Part shown: piece by piece, positions 48,411-57,686 of the stretch | Position numbering within the stretch: the stretch's first letter is position 1 | Layout: each line of letters begins with the position of its first letter | DNA from: Laccaria trichodermophora | Lineage: Eukaryota > Basidiomycota > Agaricomycetes > Agaricales > Hydnangiaceae | Direction: 5' to 3' | DNA length: 64,000 nucleotides | Assembly: GCA_018417955.1 (NCBI GenBank) | Contig: JACTVC010000014.1 | Span: 744,001 to 808,000, forward strand | The notes under the pieces: generated by a model | Seen by the model: only the letters and a program-made list of their open reading frames with translations | Told to the model about the DNA's origin: nothing | The model's database searches: none | Translations under genes and position numbers: made by a program

Positions 48411-49690
48411 ACTTATTCATGTTATATCTCGCCAACCGATGCCCCGATTGCTCTCGTCTCTTTTGCGCTGGGAGGCCCTCGTTCATACCTTTCTTTGGAC
48501 CCCCTGAACTCGCCAAACGGTCGCGTATTGGCTGCGCTTCACCTACTTCAGCCTGGTATGACCAAAATGAACATATCTCGTCCGTTCTCGGCGAGATCCT
48601 CGTCGTTCCTTTTGTTCTTTGGCTCGTTTTGAAGCCACGGTCAATGCGCTTCTGGGAAGCCCTCATACGCGTCAAACGGACGAGCGGATCCTGTGTTACA
48701 GCACCATCCCTCCAACAACCACTTACATGTGACTTGTTCATGTCGTATCTCGCCAACCGATGCCCCGATTGCGCTCATCCTTTTTGCGTTGGAAATCCCT
48801 CATTCACACCTTTCTGTGGACTCCCTGAACTCGCCAAACGGTCGCCTATTGGCGGTGCTTCGCCTAGTTCAGCCTGGTATGACCAAGATGAGCATGTTTC
48901 ATTCATTCTCGGCGAGATCTTCGTCGTCCCTTTCGTTCTTTGGTCCGTTTTAAAGCCGCGGTCAATGCGCTTCTGGGAAGCCCTCATACGCGTCAAACGG
49001 ACGAGCGGTTCTCATGTCACAGCACCATCCCTCCAACAACCATTTGCATGTGACTTGTTCATGTCATATCTCGCCAACCGATGCCCCGATTGCGCTCATC
49101 CTTTTTGCGTTGGAAAGCCCTTATTCACACCTTTCTGTGGACTCCATGAACTCGCCAAACGGTCACCTATTGGCGGTGCTTCGCCTAGTTCAGCCTGGTA
49201 TGACCAAGATGAGCATGTTTCATCCATTCTCGGCGAGATCTTCGTCGTCCCTTTCGTTCTTTGGTTCGTTTTAAAGCCACGGTCAATGCGCTTCTGGGAA
49301 GCCCTCATACGCGTCAAACGGACGAGCGGTTCTCGTGTCACAGCACCATCCCTCCAACAACCATTTGCATGTGACTTGTTCATGTCATATCTCGCCGACC
49401 AACACCCCGATTGCTCTCGTCTCTTTTGCGCTGGGAAGCTCTCGTTCATACCTTTCTTTGGACCCCATGAACTCGCCAAACGGTCACATATTTGGCTGCG
49501 CTTCGCCTAGTTCAGCCTGGCATGGCCAAAATGAACATATTCGTCCGTTCTCGACGAGATCCTCGTCGTTCCTTATGTTCTTTGGCTTGTTTTGAAGCCA
49601 CGGTCAATGCGATCTTCTGGGAAGCCCTTATACGCGCCAAACGGACGAGCGGTCCTTGTGTTACAGTGCCATCTCTTCAACAACCATTTC
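48411..49690. repeat. 321-bp tandem repeat, four copies
   Basis: Four units starting near 48411, 48732, 49053 and 49374 with cores CTCGCCAACCGATGCCCCGA and AGCCTGGTATGACCAAGATG. The unit is a multiple of three, so a 385-codon frame stays open on the + strand (48353-49510) and shorter ones stay open on the minus strand. The last copy has a frame-breaking difference near 49490. I treat it as a repeat, not a gene. Confidence 0.88.
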
Positions 49691-50059
49691 CCCCTTCCTA
49701 TTGTCATAACCTGCTCGCATCGGACGCTCTATAGCCGTTTGAAACGCCTGAATCGTACCTTTCCGACGCACCTATTCATGTCGATAACGGACAACAGCCT
49801 GGTCTGCAGTATGGCATTTACTCCAGAAACTGCAGTTTCTGGGTATTACCTCTCTATCTCGACAACCACGGCTCGTCACGATACGCGAATTATACCGTTG
49901 GAAAGGCGTCGTTCGTAGCTTTGAACGGGTATTTGATCCCAGGAACGGGCCAGAAATCACTACACTATGCTCAAACACATTTTTGGCTACCCCCAGGATC
50001 TCCCCTATTTGGGGTGTTAAGACTTGATTGGAGGACTCTTATGGACAGGGGAAACACCT

Positions 50060-50460
50060 CAACTGGTTGAGAGTTGCTGCTCGCGCATTACGCGGCGGAC
50101 TCTTCTTCAGTCATGGTAACCTTCTGGCTCTCTCAGAAGGCTGATTGCTGCTTGTGCATTTCGCAGCAGATCAGTGTGGAGGAGTTGCAGCTCGCGCATT
50201 ACGCGCGGACTCTTCTTCATCATGGTAACCTTTCTGAGTCCCCAGAAGTACTGATTGCTGCTCGCGTGTTTACGTGGCGGATCATGTTGTGAGGAGTTGC
50301 AGCTCGCGCATTACGCGGTGGACTCTTCTTCAATCATGGTAACCTTCTGGCTCCTGATTGCAGCTCGCATGTTTTGCAGCGGATCAGTGTTGAGGAGTTG
50401 CTGCGCACATTATGCGGCGGACTCTTCTTCAATCATGGTAACCTTATAGATTGCTGCTTG
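50060..50460. repeat. ~120-bp tandem repeat, about four copies
   Basis: Units contain GAGGAGTTGCAGCTCGCGCA, TTACGCGGCGGACTCTTCTT and CAATCATGGTAAC. Frames across it are by-products. A T run (about 22) follows at 50508-50530. Confidence 0.85.
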
Positions 50461-50903
50461 TGTGTTGCATGGCCTGTGTCCACTCTGGGGGGCAAGATTT
50501 ATGACAACATTTTTTTTTTTTTTTTTTTTCTCCCCCTTTCCTTCAACCTCTTATCATTCCTACCCAACTGGTACCACCTCTACCTACTCTGACACCAACT
50601 TAGGATCACGGCTTGTAATTTTCCACTGCACAGTGGTATATAGCTAGATTTGGATATCTTACATAATATATTGATCTTTTGTCTTGAACCACCATCTTGT
50701 CAGCAGTCTTGCCATCCTCTTGCACTACATGTAGTGCTTTGTATATCTGTACTTCCTACAGTATGCATAATCATGTTGGGCCAGCTGAGTATCTTGTAAC
50801 TGCTCATTGCTCACTCATGGGTGTTGATCCCAGATCCACCCATTCTTGCCTCCTCCTTCCCTCTTGGCTTCAGCTATGCGAGAAGTTCAGAGTGAACGCT
50901 TCA

Positions 50904-52790
50904 CAGTGGAGCTGGAGGTGGCATCGGGAAAGGGTAAGGATAGGGCATTGGAGGTTGAGTGTATGGATATGGGAACATGTGGGGATGAGGAGCAGAAGGA
51001 GTGATAGAGGAGTGAGAATCAGGTGGAGATATGGGAGTAGATGGGCCTGCTACTGGGGTCTTTGGAACCTTCATGCCTTTCTTTGCAAAGTGATTTGAGG
51101 CTAGAGGGGGACACATGAGTGAAGCGTCCCTTTCCGCTACATGAATATGAGTCAATAAACATGTGTTTAATTAAGTAATCATTGACGACGCACAATGTGA
51201 GCAGCCCACGCAACCTTGGTTATCCGCGTAAGCTCAAAATGGCAATCCGTTGGGCGGTGGTGGAAGCACTCGACATCGGGGTGGACAACACAAGTACCAG
51301 CTGGGTACTTCGCTTCGATTTGCTGAACCAAGTCATCTACCTGGTCGTCGAACTGAGGCTGGCACAGTTAATGAAAATGTCAGCTTCAAAATAAACTTAA
51401 CTTACTTTTTTTCGAGGAAGACCATCGTCGACATCAGACAGGCTATCCTCCTCAACAGGAGCAGCTCCCCGAGTTGGAGGAATTCCAGGGCTGTTGCAGG
51501 ATTAGATTGTGCAAAGCGTTGAACATGGGCAACTCACCTTGGTCCGATCAACTGGTTTCTTAACAGGTTCATCCATGCGAACAATAATGTAACTACCTGA
51601 GACATTCTTCGGAGGAGCCTTGAGCTGCTTTATCATTGAAACATAGGCTAATCGGGAACGCAGAGGCAAGAACATAGAGTTGGCTGCTTAACCCAGCGCC
51701 ACTCCATGCTGTCAACAAAAAGGAAAGTTGGTCCGTCTCGAGAACATCAGCAATAACCTCCAAAAAAGACTCCCACTCCATACCAACATCAGCCAGCCCA
51801 GGCCGAGACCATGGGGGTCCACCCTGGCAGCAGGCTTCTTAGTGCGACCAGCGCCGGCAGGCCTTTCGAGTTGGTTTGTGACAGGCCAAACCATGATCTC
51901 GTACTCGGGGCAGGCGGTTTCAATGGTGTTGTCCTCGACTGGTGCAAGAGGTTGAGAAGGAAGAGGTGCGCGAGGCGTTGATGTTCGCGTTGTTGGGGTA
52001 ATGACACGCGGCGCTGTTGTGATCTCGTACTCGGCAGGCGGGGTTTCAATGGTGTTGTCCTCGACTGGTGCAAGAGGTTGAGAAGGAAGAGGTGCGCGAG
52101 GCGTTGATGTTCGCGTTGTTGGGGTAATGACACGCGGCGCTGTTGTTCGAGTCCGCTTTGGTTGAGGTGTTGGCGTGGGGGGACCAATCGGGGTTGTTGG
52201 GATGGGTATACGTTCCCGAGAGGGAATGGTGGGTATCTGAGAGGTGACAGTGTGTCCGTGTGAACGAACGATGGGGCGTCAAAAGGATTGGGCGCTTCAC
52301 GCAAAGGAATGATGGGCGTGCTGGAGCGGATGATGGGAGTCGAGGACCGAGGGGGAATAATGGGTATATGGGAAGGGACTGTGTGTGTGTGTGAAGGAAT
52401 GATGGGCATTTCAAAAGTAGAGCGCGCTTCGTGCAAAGGAATGACAGGTGTTGAGGGACGAGAAAGACTGGAATAGGGAGTGTGGGGTGTGTGAACTGGT
52501 GCGATTGGGCGGCCTGGAAGTCTTTTAGCGCTATAACGGCTGGAGAGAAGAAACCGACTCACCAAAAATTTGAACTTCCATCTCACTTACGGATGGTGAA
52601 GGAGGCTCCACAATCTCCACCTCGTCACCTTGAGTTGGTGGAAAATAGAAAGGTGGTGGCGGCGATGCACGGCTATATGCAGGAGGAGGAGTCCCAGGAG
52701 GAACACGAGGAAACATACGAGAAATACGGTCAAGTCGGAAAGGGGGAGGATAACGCATATGGAGTACTTGATGCAAATAAATGCGGAAGT
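50904..52790 (-). pseudogene. Proline-rich/SAM-like protein, N-terminal part (second mariner gene)
   Basis: Exon-like minus-strand frames follow each other: MRYPPPFRLDRISRMFPRVP and GDEVEIVEPPSPSVSEMEV (52.78-52.55 kb), a Pro/Thr/His-rich region (52.53-51.9 kb), YIIVRMDEPVKKPVDRTKV (about 51.6-51.5 kb), GAAPVEEDSLSDVDDGLP (about 51.45 kb), VEEALDECFHHR-type frames near 51.27 kb, then PHPHMFPYPYTQPPMPYPYP and FPMPPPAPL (50.99-50.91 kb). An in-frame direct duplication of 126 bp (42 codons) occurs at 51895-52146. The start is not certain. Function unknown; the repeated Pro-rich segments and SAM-like end suggest a scaffold or DNA/protein-binding accessory. Confidence 0.55.
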
Positions 52791-53219
52791 ACTCACAGAT
52801 CGGGAAGAACCCTGGCGTGGACCTGATTACTCAGCTAATATATCACTCATATATTATATTGCTGATGTGTTGCGAAAAATCGCGTAGTGACAAGGTTTTC
52901 GGAATCAGCTGTAAATGAAATTGCCAATGAGATCAATAATGAAATAACCCATACACTAATAATGAAAGAGCCTTAGGTTTTAATGAAAGCACAATGAAGT
53001 TGCCATGGAAGGGTTATGAAATTGACAATGAAATCAGCAGGAAGACTTATGAAATATATCTCAAAACTTCCCCATACTTTATGAAAAGTTCTGACAATTA
53101 TATGAATGAAATAGATAGGACATCCTAATGAGATGCCTCTCATAAACTTTGTGACAGTTCGTTTGAGATGACCATTGGCATTGCCATTGATTAATCATAA
53201 AAAGTGGTAGCCACCAGTC

Positions 53220-56004
53220 TAGTACTTGAGTTCGTCTTCTGTGACAGCCCATCCCTCCGTAAAAGTTTAGCCATTGCTGCTTAAGCAAAAATTTCAGCAT
53301 TTGAAGTGCCTCCATTAGAACAGGGTGGATTCGATTTGCCTCTTTGTATCAGTTTCAGCACTGGATGAAAAAATGCGCTTGGAAGGAACCGAGGATGCTT
53401 GAATGGGCAAATAATCTAATGCCATCGCGTATAATATTGGATGAGTTTTCTCGCCTATCTGCAAACAAATCAGTGACGCAAATAGGAAAATACTGAGACA
53501 TTGTACTCACCACCCAAAACCCTACAATATCTGTGCCATGCAGTGAGAGCGGCCCATTTTCGTACGACTCAAACTGTTCTTCAACTCCTTGGACCTGCTG
53601 CGAAGAAGCACCCGAAACGTCCATCATATCTTCGAGCCCATATTGTCCAGCTAAATCATGCCAGCTTCGCCTCTGTTGCTGCAAGGCCACTGTACCAGGT
53701 ATAGGTTGTTGAACTTGTCCATGAAGACGGTCATGGTATTTTCGCATCTGCAACAAGTATGTTAGTGTACTGTCACCATGACGAACTGAGACACTTACAG
53801 TATTCTTTATAATTACAGTAGCCCTGGCAACGTAATTAGGCTCCCAGTGTTGTCGAATCCATGATAATCGTATTGAGGGATTGAGAACTGATGATGTCAA
53901 GTTATTAAACGATCTATGAATTTGAACCTTGACTCACACATGGCAATAACGTAGGCAGGCGAATCATCCATTTTCTTGTAGTAAGTTGTCGCCCAGTCAA
54001 TGCCAATATCCGTCCACCAGGCCAAGCAAGGGTGTTCTCTCCCAAGTTGCTCCCATGCCGTCATGAACATTTCGAATGCGGGAATTGCGCCTGATAAAAC
54101 AGGAGTCTGCTCTTTCGACATGATTTTCTGCACTTGATGGGGTACCTAAGAAAAAGACTTAGCCTCGAACAGGTATCAATATTAGAGACATACACCCAGC
54201 ATGATCTCAAAATCCTGGAGTACAGTCCACTCCATATCAGTAAGTTTAAGTTTCGCAAGCTCTCTATTGACAGGCAAAGAAAGAAAATACTCGACAGCCT
54301 ATTTTTATAAGTATACACCGATAGAATGATGAAGTTCAAACATACTGGGTGTAGATTACAAAACTGATTGATCATGAAGTAAAGAGAGTCCCACTAAACC
54401 TTCATGTCACGTATAAGTTGTGCCTGCTTAACCTGTATAGTCATGGTCGGATCCCTGGTCGACTTGAACCACCCTTTCTTGTTTCCATCCTCTATTACTT
54501 CTGCCAGGTGGTCACGTCGTTGACCTGAGGCGCATACTGCTCATACGGTACTCCGGCACAATGCAATTGGGTCACGAGCAACCGCTTCTTCGTAGCTCTG
54601 ATTATCGGGATCGCTTGGAGGGCCTGATACAGATGCGACAAATCCCCCTGTATCATCTACCAGGGTGATATCAGTAAATGCATCAATGACGTGATTTGAA
54701 CATATGTTGGTGACATGTGGGAAGCATCTTATATGATTTTCCTTGTGATTAAACTCAACGTCGCGAGGGTGTAAAAGTAACTCAAGTTCTCTGAGGAAAG
54801 CATTGTTGAGTGAGCAGTTATCAAGAGTCCAATGGCCTCCCTGTGCACGTAAGCATAAAGTAGAAAAGGGAAAGAAAATTTAGACGTGCCTTGACTGTGA
54901 TCCCAACTCGATCCAAGAGATGGAGGACAACCCTGGCTAGCCTCTTCCCGTTGTGGCTTCCCCGAAGACGGTGAAATGCGATGAGTGTAGAATGCAACCG
55001 AAGACCCCTGGTAGACTTGTCTCTATGTATCCAATGTGCGGTAATGGCCAGGTATGGGTACCGAGCTTTTGTTGACCAGATATCCGCTGTGTAGGAAATG
55101 TGTCCTGGCGCATCCTAGAGCGATCAGTGAATACAAGGAAACAAAGCAGTCAATCGAAACAACATACTGCTAATTCCTGTTTTAGGACCTTGAAATACAC
55201 ATGCCATGCCTTGATAATGGATTCGCGCATCTTCATTCGGCAGGGAATGTCTTTGTCCTCGAGGTCCTCATGTAAAAGCAAGAGGAGCTGTCGAAATTCT
55301 GGGCATTCAACAACATTTATAGACTATGAACAAGGTCAGGCTAATATCGAACATTAAAAGTGCTTTACCAACCTGATCATCTGCAACGATGAAATTCAGA
55401 AGATGTTGTATCAATGCCTCCTGGGAAAATGGCAGACATTGTGTTCCATGTCCGGGGGGCGCAGGGGCTGTTCCAGTTTCGCTCGCGAGTGCAGGGACTT
55501 TCCATCTTGTTTCACGACACTTCTGGAGATATATATCCTTGTGGCAGCTTAGGAGGTGGCTGCGCAATGGACCATTTGAGGTGCTCGCTGAGAAGCTGCC
55601 TACACCCTGGTGCAAGTCTATCCCATTCACCCTACATAACAATCCTTGTCAGTACAATGTATAAAATTATGGAGGATCACGTACTTGCATAGCTTACATA
55701 GAGTTCTGCTTACTGGAGGCGCCTTGGATCTGTGTTCAAAGAAAAAATCAATATCTGGGGCTGTTCGGCTCTGTGAGGGTTCTGAGGCTTGCTCAGAAGG
55801 CGTGACAGGTCTGGTGGAGGCAGCAGAGCCAGCTACAGGCTCGACACTCGCAGGAGAGATTGGTCATTGTACGTGCTGTACATCTTCATCGGTAGAATGT
55901 TCGTCCAAGCGAGTGAAGTCGAATTCTTCTCCAGAACCGGTATCTTTATGAAAGTTGACTGGCGCTGGCTGCTGTGTCAGTTTCTTGACTCTACCTCAGG
56001 CCAT
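53220..56004 (-). pseudogene. hAT transposase, main part
   Basis: ATG at 56004 (MA, then TGA, then GRVKKLTQQPAP). A BED-type zinc finger: LCKLCK, an intron, then GPLRSHLLSCHKDIY. RNase-H-like core: ADIWSTKARYPYLAITAHWI (first Asp), GHWTLDNCSLNNAFLREL (second Asp), HIRCFPHVTNICSNHV. Then PAFEMFMTAWEQLGREHPCL, WWTDIGIDWATTYYKKMDDS and RQHWEPNYVARATVIIKNT. hATC dimerisation region: FWVVSTMSQYFPI, THPILYAMALDYLPIQASSV, RIFSSSAETDTKR and MEALQMLKFLLKQQWLNF. Defects: TGA at 55998-55996 and 55866-55864 (both where CGA would fit), a one-base shift near 53310 after AETDTKR, and loss of the last ~40 residues to the foldback insertion (see 39267-39391). Confidence 0.9.
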
Positions 56005-56599
56005 TACGGGAGCTGGGTGAATTACAGGGATAGAGATATTGTTTGGTATTTTATACAGAACCATAGCACCTCAATGCCGTTAGTGCATGTTTCTATTGTA
56101 ATTAATGTAACAGTTGATTCAATTGATGTCTAATTGAATGTCTCATCTACTAAGGCGTTACAGATAACTAACTTGAGGCTTTACAGCCTAAAATGTCGAA
56201 CATAATTAGAATAAGACAAGTACAACTCTCGATCAGGGAGTGGTTGATGAGTAGCTTTATCCAGCTCAGCAGGGTCCTTGACGTTATTGATGAAATCCTT
56301 TACACAAATGTTAAACACCACAGAAATAATTTGAGGAATGATCGACGTACTGAATCTATCATCCTCCAATCCTCCACCCACATTGTCGTCGCATTGTCCA
56401 CACCAGCCTCAATTGAGAAACATGTAAAGGGCACGAGGAATCTGCCAAGAAAGCAAAATTAACACGAGGTTAATAGCAATGAGTAAGGCTGACCTTTATT
56501 CATAATGAAGAATGCAGGAGAAGGCTTCTTCGGCGTGATCGATAGAGATCATAGAGTATTCCAATGCCATACCAATGCTTTGGGTCCACGGATGAATGC

Positions 56600-56745
56600 G
56601 CATTATCCACCAGGCATCGTGCATCCAGGCACATTATCCATCACATATCTGGGCGTGTCACCCATCGCGTGTCCGGGTGCATTATCCATCGTGTGTCCAG
56701 ACGCATTGATAATTGTGTGTTCAGGCACATCATGTATCTGACCGC
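56600..56745. repeat. Degenerate ~30-bp minisatellite
   Basis: About five copies of GCATTATCCATCGTGTGTCC variants; the + frame therefore reads a 10-residue period (PGALSIVCPD and similar). Not a gene. Confidence 0.75.
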
Positions 56746-56940
56746 GTTTCTCTATCCATCGTGTATCCACACACACTAACTGGGATGTTCTATTACAGCT
56801 TGTACTTCTTTTCACGGCTATTCAAACACTATTTACTGGGCGTAGCTACAGCGTATCTATTGAGACATAACTACTACAACGTATTTAAGGTGGAAGGAGG
56901 GATGAGGAAAGGAAAAGAAAAGAAAAGCGAACAACGTTCC

Positions 56941-57118
56941 AGCACTATATATCCCAGGCACTTTAGGGCCGCTTTTGATTTAGGGCAGGCATGGAACGTT
57001 AAGGGCAGGCATAGAAACATTCTTCTACACCTGCCCTTAACGTTTCATGCCTGCCCTCAACATTCTATGCCTGCCCTAAATCAAAAGCAGCCCTAAAGTG
57101 CCTGGGATATATAGTGCT
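56941..57118. mobile_element. Short foldback MITE
   Basis: Inverted ends AGCACTATATATCCCAGGCA and complement enclose inverted copies of TTTAGGGCAGGCATGRAACG. 178 bp. No clear target duplication. Confidence 0.7.
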
Positions 57119-57686
57119 TCAGTGTCCTTCGCATTTCTTTTCCTTTCTTCTCCACTCCCCCAACCCTCGCCATATGTAGTAAACCCTAGATAGCCCATCC
57201 TGTATGTAGACCCCCCTGCCATATGTAAACCCCGTCGTATGTACGACTTCTCGTATGTAGGACGTGTTACGTTCATATAATAAATTGTTGTACTAATATA
57301 ATTAAAATGCGTCATGACAAATACAAAACACAATAAGTCCCCCTTCCCATTTATTATGTGTAGAATATAGTCATTCATTACAACAAGGATAACAGGTACA
57401 CCTTCAATGCGTATCTCATTGTAACTAAACTAATAACTTTCTTTATTCAGCAATGGAATGCTGCCATGGCTGTCCCTTTCGGTGAACAGCGGTGCCCACG
57501 TGATGGAAAGCAACTGGCCCTAAAGTCAACGAAACATAAACAGCCCACAAACCATTTCTAGCTTCTTTCCCATCTTCGTGCAACATCCGTGTAGTTTGTA
57601 GAGTATATAGCTTTTAGAAATGTTTGTGCATGCTAGTAAATGAATTCTAGATGACTCTAATGTAATATAAATACCAGGAAATCGTC

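Larger units (their letters stand above)
45428..50903. mobile_element. LTR-type element without coding capacity
   Basis: Two near-identical 267-bp direct repeats (TATATAGCTAG...GCTTCA): 45428-45688 plus 46498-46503 (interrupted by a MITE) and 50637-50903. They are flanked by CAGTGG at 45422-45427 and 50904-50909. Three bases after the left repeat, TGGTGGGGGCACCGCGGA (46507-46524) looks like a primer-binding site (complementary to a ...CCA tRNA end). There is no gag, protease or polymerase frame in the 4.1-kb interior, which is made of tandem repeats, and no clear polypurine tract. It looks like a LARD-type non-autonomous retroelement. Near-identity of the repeats implies recent insertion. Confidence 0.75.
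43308..52911. mobile_element. Tc1/mariner-type transposon with a second gene
   Basis: Terminal inverted repeats of about 85 bp (AGCTGATTCCGAAAACCTTG at the left, complement at the right, end CAGCTG) with TA at 43306-43307 and 52912-52913. It is inserted in the right arm of the foldback element. Net size without the LTR insertion is about 4.1 kb. It encodes a DDE transposase (+, 43702-44821) and, convergent to it, a proline-rich gene (-, 52.8 to 45.0 kb) that fills the rest of the element up to the other end. Confidence 0.88.
39392..53219. mobile_element. Large foldback element interrupted by a mariner element
   Basis: Inserted in the hAT transposase with TAGTACT at 39385-39391 and 53220-53226. 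Removing the inner mariner element leaves about 4.2 kb that is a nearly complete palindrome. The arms are very similar from 39392 to about 41100 and from about 41780 to 43307 plus 52914-53219, and match more weakly towards the centre (about 41.45 kb). The outer 290 bp of the left arm reappear as complement at 52920-53205. No own transposase is seen, so it is non-autonomous; the 7-8 bp TSD suggests mobilisation by a hAT-like enzyme. Confidence 0.9.
56005..57686. other. Divergent spacer of the hAT element
   Basis: Lies between the starts of the transposase and the Spt5-like gene. It holds a minisatellite and a small MITE (listed separately) and a set of CATATGTA/TATGTAG motifs at 57170-57260. 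No gene recognised. Confidence 0.6.

Noticed and set aside
48353..49510. 385-residue + strand protein with three and a half internal repeats
   Set aside because: Explained by a 321-bp tandem repeat divisible by three; the antisense strand is equally open and no family is recognised.
43308..52911. Helitron
   Set aside because: There are clear inverted repeats and a TA duplication and a DDE transposase; no Rep/helicase and no CTRR end.
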